Source: Plecoglossus altivelis (taxonomy: Eukaryota > Chordata > Actinopteri > Osmeriformes > Plecoglossidae). From it: a stretch of DNA of 64,000 nt. The translations under genes were made by a program, and so were the position numbers. The notes beneath the pieces were generated by a model that was given only the letters and a program-made list of their open reading frames with translations, made no database searches and had not been told where the DNA came from. Below are positions 1-12,979 of the stretch, in pieces; the first letter of the stretch is position 1, and each line of letters opens with the position of its first letter. The stretch covers positions 10,220,374 through 10,284,373 of the forward strand of contig BROE01000019.1 of the NCBI GenBank assembly GCA_036571765.1. The letters run 5' to 3'.

Positions 1-2462
1 TCTCATACCTCCTCCTCTCTTCTCCCTCTCTCTCATACTCCCTCACTCTCTCTCCGTTCTCTTCATACCTCCCTCCTCCTTCCTCTTCTCCTCTTCTCTC
101 ATACCTCCCTCCCTCCTCCCTCTCTCTCACTCGTCCCTCTCCTCATGACTCCCTCCCCTGGCTCTCCTCTCCCTCTCTCTCATATGACCTTTCTTCTCCC
201 TCCTCCTCTATCTCTCTCTTCAAATACCTGCCTCCTTCCTCCTCTCTCCCCTCTCTCCCATACCTCCTCCTCCTTCTCCTCTCTCTCCCTCTCTCTCTAC
301 CTTCTCCCTCTTCCGCTCTCTCTCTCCTCTCTCCTACGGTCCTCCCTACTTCCCTCTCTCTCCTCCCCCTTCGTCATATCTCCCCCTCTCTCTAACATCC
401 CTCTCTCTTTCACCCTCCCACTTGTTTCCCTTCTATGTATACTCTCTGTCTCTCATTCTCCCTCCCTCCATCACTTTCTCTCTCCCTATCTCTCTCATTC
501 CCTCCTTCCTCCATGTACCATGCTTTGTAACTTGTCTTTTACCAGGCCCTCCTTCCCTCTCAATCATTCCCACTCTCGGGGAGCCGGCTCAGTCTCTCAT
601 CTTCCTTCCCTTCCACCTCTGGGTTCGTCCAGGGACACACGTCTTGTCCAACTATCTTGATCATCATATCAACATGGAAATGTGTGTGCTGTCACTATGG
701 GGGGGAACTGTGGAAGTCCTTCCCATCTGTTTTCTCTCAGAACTCTTTAGGCTTCTGTCACGTATCCTTCACTCTCCGGCTCCTCCCCCTCTCTCGCACA
801 TCTTTCTGACTATATTGTCGCTCCCATCTGTCTGACTCTCTTCCCCTTCCCTCCCTCTTCTATGTATCCTCTCAATCTCTCTCCTCCTCGGTCTCTGCTC
901 TCCACGTCTCTCTGCTCCGATCGCCTTCCTGGGTAGTGTGCAAGGGAAGCGAGTTTTATAGTTTAGCTGGATTGCGCTGACGCAGCGGTCGTCGGTTAGC
1001 GTACTGGTCCAGCGCCACACCAAATGGTGATTGATACAAGCAAATTGATGGGTCTCCTCCTTGCTCTCATCGTCCGCTCTTTTCCTGACATCAGCCGCCT
1101 GGGAAACTAGAAACTCGTCTACACTGTGCAGTAGGCCACAGGCTGTGTGGTGATTGTTCATTTTTGTTGGTGTGTGTGCTTGATTAGGGTAGCTGGCGGG
1201 CGCTCGTGAGAGGGCCTGAATGGTTGTGGTGGGAGGTGGGGAAGGGTCTGGTCGGTTCTGATCTCCAGGCACGGAGTGTCTATTGGACTTAAAGTGCGTA
1301 GGGGGCAAGAATATGTGTAGGATGTGAATGGGCCGCTAACGCATCTTCTGAGGAAGTCCTCCTGATCGGATCTCAGGATATGCTCAAGTGTGGTGTGTTC
1401 CCGGATGGATCTCACCTTACGTGGCTCGGGTGCGAACTGCGTAGCGCCGGGTAGTCCAGCGTCTATTGCCGCCCGCGTGTGAATATGTTCCCAGCAGGGC
1501 TTCGCAACGGGTTCTCAATTGCCCTTAATAGCACAGATCACGGGGTGCCTACTAACCTTGGAGGCTTGAATCTGGGCCATCGCCTCCTCTATCTTTCCCT
1601 TGCGTCTTCATCCCCCTACGCTCTCCTTTTTCCCCTCCTTTCTCTCCTTCCTCCTCAAAAGGTGGTCATTTTCAGTAAGATAAATGTTTCTTTGGGGAAT
1701 GCCGTAGTGGGGTTAAAGGACGAGACAACAGGGTTGTTTTGTGCAGATTAAGAAGTTGGTGCGCTTAGTAGCTACTCAAACTGGTTGGGGCTATTGTCGC
1801 TTCGCTCGTTACTCGCACTCAAAGGAAAGAGGTCATTGAGAGAAATGTCGGTAAAACAAAGAGGGGGAGGTGCACAGGGTTCAGCTAGAAGACGGGGGTC
1901 TAGGGCCGGGTGGGTGGCATTATTGTGGTTGCCAATTCATCGTCATACTTTAGTTATAGTGATGGCAGTGCTTAGCAGGCACCAGAGCTTGTTATTACAA
2001 GTCCTGTCCTTAGGATTCTTCTGAATGTGGGCGGTGTCTCGCCATCTCTCCAGTCTCTTCGTACCTCTCTAGACGTCGGCTCTCACGCTCCTGCGGTCAT
2101 CTGCTCTCTAGTTGGTACCATATCCCTCTCATCTCTCTGGTCGCATCCATCTATCACCACTGTCTCTCTCACCTGGTTCCATTTCTGTCTCAACTCTCCT
2201 GCCTGCATCCTCTCGGGTAGGTTCTTCTCTCTCCGTGTAACTAATCATCTCTCGAAGGATCTTTCAGTGGTTCCCTCGGTCCTCTTCTCTGGTCTCCTCC
2301 CGCGTCTCTCGTTCTTATTCTCTGTACATCTTCTTCTCTACGTTGCATCTCATCCCGTCTCTCGTCTCCGCACCAGTCGTATCGGTGCACTGCCGTCTGG
2401 TCATCGTTTCATCCAGATCTCTATCTAGCTCTCCCTTCTTCTACTCCCTTTCTCCTCCGCTC

Positions 2463-2494
<32 letters not shown>

Positions 2495-2513
2495 CTCTTC
2501 TCCTCTTCTCTCG

Positions 2514-2550
<37 letters not shown>

Positions 2551-2770
2551 GTCTCTCTCTCCTCTCTCTCATTCAGAGTGGAGGGAGTGTGGGTATGGCC
2601 CAAAGACGGTTCAGGGTGTTGTGGTGTTTGGGCCAACGCAAGCATGACATGACGGTGATAGCATGGGTACAGGTGTGTAGCTAGTGAGGAAAAGCAATGG
2701 AACAGGTAAACGTGTTTTTCAGGTATAACACACGTCCAGGACCATCAAGATACATGGTTAAGTGTCTCTC
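1..2770. repeat. degraded copy of the 3.2-5.35 kb region
   Basis: CT-rich DNA and short unique landmarks appear in the same order as in 3230-5350 but with very many substitutions and indels. Examples are TGATCATCATATCAACATG at about 658 and 4117, TCCCAGCAG..GCAACG at about 1490 and 4560, and AATGTTTCTTTGG at about 1684 and 4710. It has no gene. It is probably unpolished sequence. Confidence 0.7.
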
Positions 2771-3221
2771 ACACGCTCACTAACACACACGAGTCATCTC
2801 CGCGGAAATCCACAATCAAGATAGCCATGTAGCGAGCAAACCTTGTACATGTTGTTGAACGTATTATGATATAAACTGTCACACTCCAAGTTGGCATACA
2901 TCATCAGGGATCTCGTTGAGAGGAGGGTATCAGGTGTGTTCAAAGTGGTTGAATAAAACAATCCGGCCTGCAGGGAAGCGAAATAACTCAGCCTGGAGGA
3001 ATACACATAATCAGGAGGGATCCAGTTGAAGAAGCGATGATTATAGTATCCATCGGATCTGCCCCACCTATCTCCTTTCTCCAACCAACAAACTCAACAC
3101 AACCCGAAACCGTGACAGGCGAGGGAGGTTGCGTGGTGTAGGAGAAGAGAGCAGGCAAGACTAGACAGCACGGAGAGAGAGAAGCAAGAGAGAAATTCTC
3201 ACTCACACTCACAAACACACA
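2771..3221. other. unique segment between the two CT-rich copies
   Basis: No gene, RNA or transposon signature recognised. Confidence 0.5.
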
Positions 3222-4400
3222 CTCCCTCCCTCCCTCCTCCCTCTCTGCTCACTGCCTCTTCTCTCTCCCCCTCTCTTTCGCAATCTCTCTTATACCTCAC
3301 CTCCCTCTCTCCTCGCCTCTCTTCCATTTACCTCCTCTCTCTGTCTCTCTCCGCTTCTCTCTCCCTCTCGTGTTTCTCCTTCTCATACCTCGCCTCGCCG
3401 TCTCTTCACACCTTCTCTTCATACTCGCTCCCCTCTCTCATTCCCTCTCTCTCCCTCATTCTCTTTTTTTTCCCTCCCTCTCTCTCCCTTGCTCGCTCTC
3501 CACTCCCTCCCTCTTCCGCTCTCTCCCTCTCTCTCAAAAACTCTTTCTGTCTCTCTCCATAACACTGTCTTTCCCTCTCCCCATCCTCTCCCCACCCTCT
3601 CTCCCCAACCTCTCTCCCCCCCTTCCTCCTCTCTCTCCTCTTCTCTCATCTCATTTCTTCCTCTCCTCCGCTTCTCGTTCCCTATCACCTCTCATACCAT
3701 CATCTCTATCCTCCCTCTCTCTCCCTCTCTCTCATACCTCCCTCCCTCCTTCTTCTTCGTCTCCTCTCTATGACTCTATACCTCTCTCCCTCCTCCCTCT
3801 CTCTCCCTCTCCTCATCATACCTCCCTACCCTACTTCCTCGACTCTTCTCCCCCTCTCTCATATCTCCCTCCCTCTCTCTATACATCCCTCTCTCTCATT
3901 CCTCCCACTTTTCCCTCTCTTACTCCCTCTCTCTCATTCTCCTCCCTTCTCACTTTTACCTTCTATCTCTCTCATCTCCCCCCTCCAATCCATCTCTGTA
4001 CTTGTCTTTCTACCGCCCTCCTTCCCTCTCTCATTCCCCTCCCGCTATCAGTCTCTTCATTCTTCCTTCCCTCCCTCTGTCTCTCCAGGGACCACATCTC
4101 TGTCCACATATATTTGATCATCATATCAACATGAATGTGTCGCTGTCACTCAAGGGGGAACTGTGGAAAAGTCCCTTCCCTCTGTTCCTCTCAGAAACTC
4201 TTAAGGCTTCTGTCACTTCCTCTCACTCCCTGTCTCCCTCTCTCCACATCTTTCTGACTATATGTCGCTCCCTCTGTCTGACTCTCTCCCTCTCCCTCCC
4301 TCTCTCTCTCTCTCTCTTCCTATCTCTCGCTCCCTCTCTCCTGACTCTCCCGCCTCTCTTTCTGTCCCTACCTCTCTCCCTTGCTCATCCTCTCTTTCGC
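3222..4400. repeat. CT-rich low-complexity tract
   Basis: About 1.2 kb of imperfect CTCTC/CCTCC on the plus strand. Predicted Ser/Leu/Pro-rich proteins are artefacts. Slightly less repetitive DNA follows to 4880. Confidence 0.92.
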
Positions 4401-4879
4401 TGACACCTCCACCCTGTGCACACAGCTGGTGTGTAATTGGTCATCTTTCGCATAGCTGATTGTGTCCTGTTGATGGAGGAGCTGCGAGAGCCGATTGATG
4501 GTTTCGCGGGGGCGGTGAATCTGGCGTTTCGCCACGATGGTGGTGTACCGTATCACCTTCCCAGCAGCTGAGCAACGTTCCTATCCATAGCAGCGATTCA
4601 GCACGTCATACAAACACTGAGGGCTTGATCTGGGCATGCTCTCTATCTCCTCCTCCTTCTCTCCTCCTTTTCCCCTCCTTCTTCCTGCTCCTCCCAAAGT
4701 CAGTCATTAAGAATGTTTCTTTGGACGTCAGTGAAGGTAAAGGACCAGGGTCTGTTTGCAGATTAAAGTCTTGTGCTCACAATGCTCATTTACTCCAAGG
4801 AAGAGTCAGACGAGAACGCAAAATCAAGGGAGCACAGATTCAGGACAGGATCCTTATATAGTTAGTCATCCCATGTCTC

Positions 4880-5212
4880 TTCTATGTGTCCCATCTCCCT
4901 CGTCTCTCTCGGTCTCTCTATGTGTCTTCCTCTCTCTCTGTCTCTCTCTGTCTCTCTCTGTCTCTCTCTGGTGTCCTCTCGTGTCTCGTCTGGTCTCTCT
5001 CTCTTCTCTCTCTTCTCTCCTCTCTCTCTCGTCTCTCATCTCTTCCATCTCTCTTTCTCTCTTCTCTCTTCTCTCTCTTCTCTCTCTCTCTTCTCTCGCT
5101 CTTCTCTCAATCTCTCTCTTCTCTCTCTCTCTTCTCTCTCTTCTCTCTATCTTCTCTCGCTCTCTCTCGGTCTCTCTCGGTCTCTCTCGGTCTCTCTCTC
5201 TCTCTCATTAGG
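4880..5212. repeat. CTCT microsatellite tract
   Basis: Runs of TCTCTCTGTCTCTC and TTCTCTCTCTC. Confidence 0.93.
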
Positions 5213-5295
5213 GATGTGTAAAATGCCAAGCGATAAAGGTGTTTTGTGTGTGTTGGCAAGAAGAAAGATGACAGGTAAGATGAGGTGGTTACATG

Positions 5296-5968
5296 TGAGG
5301 AAGCATGAAACAGTAAAGTGTTTCCGTTAACACCACATCCACCATCCATCAAGATACCATGTAAAGTGTTTCAGTATAACACCACATCCAGGATCCATCA
5401 AGATACCATGTAAAGTGTTTCAGTATAACACCACATCCACCATCCATCAAGATACCATGTAAAGTGTTTCAGTATAACACCACATCCAGAATCCATCAAG
5501 ATACGATGCTGCTAGACAGTAGATGGTCCCAGACTATCTATAAGGTAGATTTACTCTGTTATTGCATGGAATATACTGTATATTAACCCAAACAGTCTAT
5601 ACTAGGGGTTGGCAATCCTGGTCTTCGGGGGCCACTGTCCTGAAGGTTTTAGATGTTTCCCTGCTCTAGCAAACCTGATTACGATTATCAGGCTTCTACA
5701 GAGCTTGATAACGACCCATAAATCAGGTGTGCTAGAGCAGGGAAACATCTGAAACTTTCAGGAAAGCGGACCTGGAGGACCAGGAGGACCAGAATATACA
5801 GTATATTCCAGATATACAGAGTCTGGGACTATCTACTGTCTAGCAGCATGGTATCTTGATGGATGGTGGATGTGGTGTTATACTGAAACACTTTACATGG
5901 TATCTTGATGGATGGTGGATGTCTTGTGCTGTTATACTGAAACACTTTACTGTTTTACGCTTCCTCAC
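5296..5968. repeat. large inverted repeat with tandem-repeat arms
   Basis: The left arm (about 5296-5560) starts GTGAGGAAGC and contains about four 49-bp units (GTAAAGTGTTTCAGTATAAC and on). The right arm (about 5791-5968) is its inverse with two units and ends GCTTCCTCAC. CTGCTAGACAGTAGAT pairs with ATCTACTGTCTAGCAG near the centre. Confidence 0.88.
5604..5790. mobile_element. small palindromic DNA element (MITE)
   Basis: Near-palindrome: GATGTTTCCCTGCTCTAGCA and its inverse TGCTAGAGCAGGGAAACATC, with outer ends GGTTGGCAATCCTGGTC and GACCAGGAGGACC. Inserted at the centre of the larger inverted repeat. Relatives lie in ywhae intron 1. Confidence 0.8.
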
Positions 5969-6349
5969 ATTGCTCACTAACGGTCTATAAGCTACCCTGC
6001 AGACTGTCAGAATCTTTGGTGGATCAGATCACAAACACATGAGCGTGTAACATGCTGAAAACTGGTCAAAGAGAAAATGAAGACACATCTGACCTGTTCT
6101 TCCTGACCTCCAGAACATCACTGAATGACCTCTATGATCTACTGGGATAGGATGTCCAGGGAGGTTGTCAGAGATGTTGTAAAAAACAAACATTTGAAAG
6201 GAGATGATAGTATAAAAACACACAAACACTACAGAACTTCAGTTAGCCATATGCGTAACTCTGAATGTTTTTTAAAATTGAATTCTCCGTGTTTATTAGT
6301 TTTCAAAAGACACAAGCAAACTCTGTATGCTGGTCTTGTCCCTGGTGGC
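5969..6349. other. unique sequence
   Basis: No feature recognised. Confidence 0.5.
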
Positions 6350-6598
6350 TGTGTGTATGTGTGTGTATGTGTGTGTATGTGTGTGTATGTTCATAGGTGT
6401 GTGTGTGTTTGTGTTTGTGTGTATGGGTGTGCGCGCGTATGTATGTGTGTGTGTTTGTGCACGCGTGTGTGTATGTATGTATGTGTGTGTGTGTGTGTAT
6501 GGGTGTGCGCGCGTATGTATGTGTGTGTATGTGTGTGTATATACGTGTGTGTGTGTGTGTGTGTATATACGTGTGTGTGTGTGTGTGTGTGTTTGTCT
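6350..6598. repeat. TG-rich microsatellite
   Basis: TGTGTATG/TGTGCGCG repeats. Confidence 0.95.
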
Positions 6599-6599
6599 G

Positions 6600-7525
6600 T
6601 GGAAACACAAGGAAGATTCCCTGCTGACCAAGGGGTGTCGAGGTCTTTCTGTGTGTCAGTTAGATTCCTTCTGAAGAGGAAAACAACAGACCTCTTTGTT
6701 TACAGAAACAAAAGCTGCTGTTGTTGTTGTTGTTGACGCCAGAGCTGCAGTAAGCCTGGCCGCTCCACAGAGACCGGTTCTGCCCACTGCCTGGGCTTAA
6801 CGCAGCAGGAAGGGACCTGGGAAGTGTAGTCCAGTTCTGCTAGGACGTACTGTAATCACACAGACACGTCTGACTTGAAACTACACACACACACATCCTC
6901 ACCTTCTTGGTGTGAACGCTGAACATCACGCTAGACGCAGGTTTTACAAACCACGTGTTCTCTACATCCGAAAAGCGAACCTGCTCTCCAGTTTGAGAGT
7001 GAAACTTCGTACCTGAGGGGTTCTCCTTCAGGTGTGGAACATTTTCACAATCAGGATTCCCCTAAGGGCCTCTAGTTGATAAACTTCCAAGTCCAAGTAG
7101 ATGTGGAGTTTGGGGTGGGAAAAGGGAGTTGGTGAAACATGAATTGAGTCTTCCGCACTCACCAAACCCCCCTTGACACCGCAGAGAGACAGGTGTTCAC
7201 ATTTATGAGCTAACACACTCCCAATCCCCCCCCCGCTACACCCCGCCCCGCCCTACCCCCCATCCCCTTCCCCCCATCCCCTACCCCGACAGTCTATCCC
7301 ACTCAATCAGCCAATCACAGGCTAAGCTACACAGAAAACTATTAATAGCCTGCTCAGCTCGCCAGAGCACTCGATGACCAAAGCTTTATTGATTTACAGC
7401 CTGAGCAAACACAACCTCCACCGTAAATGATTGCCTGGTGTAAAAGTAAGTACAAGTGAAAGAGTAGCTAGCTACTGTATCAGGCTGTTTCCTTGGTCTT
7501 TGTTGTTATACGAGATGGTGTAATA
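6600..7525. other. unique sequence with a short C-rich patch
   Basis: No gene recognised. Poly-C-rich stretch at 7225-7290 and a TGT triplet run at 6718-6735. Confidence 0.5.
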
Positions 7526-7529
7526 CAAC

Positions 7530-7999
7530 TTGAACGTGTGTGTGTGTGTGTGTGTGTGTGTTGGTGCGTTGGTGGTACTGTTGTGCTTGTGTAGTGTATA
7601 TGGTGTGTTTGTGTGTGTGAGAGTGTGTGTGTGTGTGTGTATTGATTGCGCAAGCCTACAGTCACCCAGTGACCCAGATGGTTGCCATGGTGATGCAGGT
7701 CACAGAACTGGATTGGCTGCAGGTTGAAGGGTTAGGAAACTGCTGCAAAGTAAAACACAGACGGAGTTGCCTCTGGAGCAGCCGGAGGGAAGGACCAGTT
7801 CACACGCACACACACACACGCACACGCACACGCACACGCACACGCACACGCACACACACACACACACGCACACCACACACCACACACCACACACACCATA
7901 CGCACACAACCACACAACCACACACACACACACACACGCACACGCACACGCACACGCACACGCACAACACACACCACACGCACACCACACGCACACAAC

Positions 8000-8030
<31 letters not shown>

Positions 8031-8072
8031 CACACACACCACCACACATACACACATACACACACACCGCAC
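7530..8072. repeat. TG tract and long CA-rich region
   Basis: TG runs at 7533-7640, unique DNA to 7800, then about 270 bp of CACACG/CACAC repeats. Confidence 0.93.
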
Positions 8073-8462
8073 AGGACAGTCGCACACGGGCCTCTGAAGA
8101 GAGTCCCATCCTCTTCAGAACCTCATCTTCCATCCCTTTATAAGGTCATGCTCATGGCTCAGTCAATTTATGAGCTGAGTTTCTGAATAATGTTTGTGTA
8201 TTGAGTGTTAATAATTAATGATGGCCGGTCAGGGCCATCAACTTCACCTCGTCTATAAATGATCCATCTGCCTCCTGCCGGCCGCATCATCCCCCAAAGA
8301 TGGTTTTATCTTCCCAGGAACACCGAGAACACCGAGAACACTGAGAACATCGAGAACATCGAGAAGCGACGCGATAGAACCAACGATACCTAGAACTCTA
8401 TGCTGCTCTCTCCTGTTCCAGCACTGTGGGAACACAAGCAGAGGCAAAACTATCAGACTAGT
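8073..8462. other. unique sequence
   Basis: A short GAGAACACC-type repeat at 8320-8365; otherwise nothing recognised. Confidence 0.5.
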
Positions 8463-8546
8463 AAGGGCGTTCTAATGATGAGGTTCTAGCAAGGGCGTTC
8501 TAATGATGAGGTTCTAGCAAGGGCGTTCTAATGATGAGGTTCTAGC
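8463..8546. repeat. 28-bp tandem repeat, three copies
   Basis: Units AAGGGCGTTCTAATGATGAG plus GTTCTAGC start at 8463, 8491 and 8519. Confidence 0.93.
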
Positions 8547-9968
8547 GAAGACATCCAGCACACCCTAGAAATCGCGCAGCAGTAACCTAAATCCAGACCA
8601 CAATTGATAACGCCGCTAACATCCAGGCACTTACACTAACGTCACACCAAAGCCCTAACAATCCAGACGGGCCGGGCCTTAACATCCAGCACGCCTTAAC
8701 ATCCAGCACACACAAACATCAAGCACACACTAACATCCAGCACAACCTAACATCCAGCACACCCTCAACATCCAGGCACAACCCCTAACATCCAGCACAC
8801 CCTAACATCAAGCACTCCTGGCCACCCTAACATCCACACACCTAACATCCAGCACACCCTAACATCCAGCACACCCTAACATCCAGCACACCCTAACATC
8901 CAGCACACCCTAACATCCAGCACACACTAACATCCAGCACACCCTAACATCCAGCACACCCTAACATCCAGCACGCCTTAACATCCAGCACGCCTTAACA
9001 TCCAGCACGCCTTAACATCCAGCACGCCTTAACATCCAGCACGCCTTAACATCCAGCACGCCTTAACATCCAGCACGCCTTAACATCCAGCACGCCTTAA
9101 CATCCAGCACGCCTTAACATCCAGCACGCCTTAACATCCAGCACGCCTTAACATCCAGCACGCCTTAACATCCAGCACGCCTTAACATCCAGCACGCCTT
9201 AACATCCAGCACACCCTAACATCCAGCACACACAAACATCAAGCACACACTAACATCCAGCACACACTAACATCCAGCACGCCTTAACATCCAGCACGCC
9301 TTAACATCCAGCACGCCTTAACATCCAGCACGCCTTAACATCCAGCACGCCTTAACATCCAGCACACACAAACATCAAGCACACACTAACATCCAGCACG
9401 CCCTAACATGCAGCACACCCTAACATCCAGCACACCCTAACATCCAGCACACACTAACATCCAGCACACGCTAACATCCAGCACACACTAACATCCAGCA
9501 CACGCTAACATCCAGCACACGCTAACATCCAGCACACGCTAACATCCAGCACACGCTAACATCCAGCACACGCTAACATCCAGCACACGCTAACATCCAG
9601 CACACGCTAACATCCAGCACACGCTAACATCCAGCACACGCTAACATCCAGCACACGCTAACATCCAGCACACGCTAACATCCAGCACACGCTAACATCC
9701 AGCACACGCTAACATCCAGCACACGCTAACATCCAGCACACGCTAACATCCAGCACACGCTAACATCCAGCACACGCTAACATCCAGCACACGCTAACAT
9801 CCAGCACACACTAACATCCAGCACACCCTAACATCCAGCACACCCTAACATCCAGCACACCCTAACATCCAGCACACCCTAACATCCAGCACACCCTAAC
9901 ATCCAGCACACACTAACATCCAGCACACCCTAACATCCAGCACACCCTAACATCCAGCACACCCTAAC
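8547..9968. repeat. 17-bp minisatellite array
   Basis: About 75 copies of TAACATCCAGCACACCC and variants ending CGCCT, CACGC or CACAC. The first 300 bp are irregular. Variants are grouped in homogeneous blocks (CGCCT at about 8965-9210, CACGC at about 9465-9800). Confidence 0.97.
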
Positions 9969-10720
9969 ACGTCGCCGTCTTGTACGCGGCAGACGACCGA
10001 TGGAAACGGTGCAACAGTATGATCTCCAGTTTCCCTGGAGCATGTGTCGCTGTTTATGAGTAATGACACAGCGAAAGCTTTGTGCACCTAGGAGTCCATG
10101 GCTGACGGTCTGAGAGTCATAGGTTATCCTATAGAGGGGCATGGGAGGGGCAATGGTGGGGGGTAAGGAGGAGGGGGGGGCAGAGAGGGCTTCTGGGGAT
10201 AAGGGGAGGGAATGAGGGGAGGAGAGGTAAAGAGGGCAGGTGGATGAGTGGGGGAGGAGGGGAGGGGAGGGCTGGGGTGAGAGGAGAGGAGATGGGTTGA
10301 GGAGAAGGGGAGGGGATGAGTGGGGGAGGAGGGGAGGGAGGGCTGAGGATGAGGGGGGAGGGATAGAGATGCGGGGGGAGGAGGGAGGAGAGGATGATGG
10401 GAGGAGGGAGGACTGGGGATGACAGCTCAGCACAGATGAAACTAACAACACCGTCCTCAGGTTGCCAGGTTTGAGAAACAATCCCTCTCCCAGGGTACCC
10501 CAGAAACAGGATCCAAGCCAGGCCTGCCACCTCAGCATGCCTGTAATATAAACACAGTTTAATGAAAGCTGATCTGGGATGTTAAACAGCACTGCTCATC
10601 TTCTGCCAGGAACTCCTCATCATCTAGTTGGTCCCTGAGGAAGTCTACACTATCCAGCCACAACAACAACAACAAGAACACAGCACTCAGACTGATGGGA
10701 GTTACTGTGGCAAGATGGGA
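9969..10720. other. unique sequence around a G-rich purine tract
   Basis: GGGGAGG-rich tract at 10135-10425; otherwise no gene. The reverse-strand Pro/Ser frames are artefacts. Confidence 0.6.
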
Positions 10721-10960
10721 GGCCAGCTGTGTGAATGGGTGAATGTGTGACTGCGTGGTGTGTGAATGTGTGAATGTTTGACTGTGTGTGGTGTGTGCGT
10801 GTGTGAATGTTTGACTGTGTGGTGTGTGAATGTGTGATTGTTTGACTGTGTGGTGTGTGAATGTGTGAATGTTTGACTGTGTGGTGTGTGAATGTTTGAC
10901 TGTGTGAATGGGTGATTGTTTGACTGGGTGACTGTTCGACTGGGTGACTATGTGACTGTG
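10721..10960. repeat. GTGTGAATGTTTGACTGTGT tandem repeat
   Basis: Imperfect units of about 20-40 bp. Confidence 0.85.
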
Positions 10961-11034
10961 TGATGGCCCTCTGCCATGCTCTTTTTGCCTTCATATTGAA
11001 TTGAATAAAGATCCCTTTATCTTCGCCCCCGCAG

Positions 11035-11068
<34 letters not shown>

Positions 11069-11610
11069 TCTACCTGCAGACTCACCCCTCCCTCTCCTTC
11101 CTGACCTCCCGCCCCAGCCGAGATGGGACAGAGAGAGTACAATGCCACCAGATAAACCATTAGATTGAAAATCCTTTTTCCATCCAGCGTCCGGCAGCGC
11201 CGTGGTTACATCAGACCTGCGGCTCGGCAGCCCTGCATTTGATTTGAATATTTTCTGAAGGTAATGGTTTGGTAAAAGGCACAGCGTTTCCTCCGCAGCC
11301 GACGAGTCAAATGAGCGGTCTGCAGGTGTGTGTCAGGGAGGGTCTCTCCGTGGTTCACGCCAAGAGGACCACTTAAAATTCTATTCAGCACTCAAGGTTG
11401 CTGGATGCTCAGAGGCCTGGAAGGCAGCTTGCTCTGAGCTGTTTAACCCTGGATCATCATAGCGCTGCTTTCTACTCCTAGGTACCTGGGCGTCTGCAGA
11501 TGACATTCGACATGCAAGGGATCCAGATTCTAGGAGCGTTTCTCTACGTTTCTCGTTTAGTCTAACGATGTTGGACATCAGTTAGGCAGAAACAAAGCTT
11601 TGGGGAGATT
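10961..11610. other. unique sequence
   Basis: Short CT run at 11036-11072; no exon recognised. Confidence 0.5.
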
Positions 11611-11851
11611 GCGCACACACACACACAAACTCACACACACACACACACAAACTCACACACACACTCAAACAGACAGACACACACACACACACACATACAC
11701 ACACACACACTGTCTTACGTGAAGTCACTCACATGGCTTCCCTTTTTTCCTTCTTTCCTCGTCTCTTTGTTCAGTGCTCGAGAGCAAGAAGAGGAGAGAG
11801 AGAGAGAGAATGAGGAGACACAGGAGGATGATATAGGAGGAGAGAGAGGAG

Positions 11852-11882
<31 letters not shown>

Positions 11883-12225
11883 GAGACACAGGAGGATGAT
11901 AGAGGAGGAGAGAGAGGAGGAGAGAGAGGAGGAGGACAATAGAGGAGGAGGAGAGAGGAGGAGGAGAGAGGAGTAGAGAGAGAATGAGGAGACATAGGAG
12001 GAAGATAGAGGAGGAGAGAGAGGAGGACAATAGAGGAGGAGGATAGAGGAGGAGGAGATAGGAGTAGAGAGAGAGGAGAAGTAGAGAGAGAAAGAGGAGG
12101 AGGAGAGAGAGTAGGAAGAGAGAGAGAAGAAGAGAGGAGGAAAAGAGACAGGAGGAGGAGGAGAGGGGGAGGAGAGGACAAGAAAGAGCAGAGGAGGAGA
12201 GAAGAGGAGAGGGAGGTAGGAACAG
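11611..12225. repeat. CA microsatellite followed by GGA/GA-rich region
   Basis: CA at 11611-11712, then 11777-12225 is almost pure purine (GGAGGA, GAGAGA). Confidence 0.92.
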
Positions 12226-12607
12226 TAGAACAGGTCTGTTGCGGGGGGAGGGGGGGGGTTCCTTCACCCTGCAGAGTGAAGTACTGTTTAAGGGACAATG
12301 AAATATTTAAGAGACGGCATTACTGCAGTCCGGTAGTATTGGTACGTTTTAATTTAGAAACTAATCCAGTTCCCATGCTCCTTAGCAACCCAATCTTAAT
12401 TAACAACCAAAAGATTAAAAGGAAGAGGAAGCAGAGAAGGCATTCTGACAGTAACATCCCATAATAAGCAATAGAATAATTCCTTTTCATGAAAAGACTG
12501 ATTTAAACTGATTGCCTTGGTACTGTCTGCCCAGTATAGGATTAGACACACGCTGAAGACATGGAAATGGTTCTGTTTGGAGAAGGAATGTGAAGGGCAG
12601 GCGGGCA

Positions 12608-12608
<1 letters not shown>
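12226..12608. other. unique sequence
   Basis: No feature recognised. Confidence 0.5.

Positions 12609-12660
<52 letters not shown>
12609..12660. repeat. perfect AC dinucleotide repeat
   Basis: About 25 AC units. Confidence 0.97.
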
Positions 12661-12661
<1 letters not shown>

Positions 12662-12779
12662 CGCGTATGTTTGTGTGAGTGTTGCTGAGTCACCAGACTA
12701 TGCTGGCCCAACATCAGTCCCCAGGGCAGGTAAAGCCAGGTGTGAACCATGCTGACATTACAGACCATCTACATAACTG

Positions 12780-12842
12780 TCATCATCATCACTACCATCA
12801 TCATCATCATCATCATCATCATCGTTGTTTTCATCATCATCC
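12780..12842. repeat. CAT trinucleotide repeat
   Basis: CATCATCAT runs with small interruptions. Confidence 0.92.
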
Positions 12843-12979
12843 CTCATGTCACCACCTTAACTTTATCAGACAATCAGTTTCAATTCTGTTTTGTTAAACA
12901 GCAAAGTCAGGCATCCATGACAATCTCTCAACTGAGTCAAATGAGGGTAATATAAACAGTTTGAATAAGGCTGATTTGG

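Noticed and set aside
8547..9968. CRISPR-like array
   Set aside because: The 17-bp units are directly adjacent, with no spacers, and the genome is eukaryotic.
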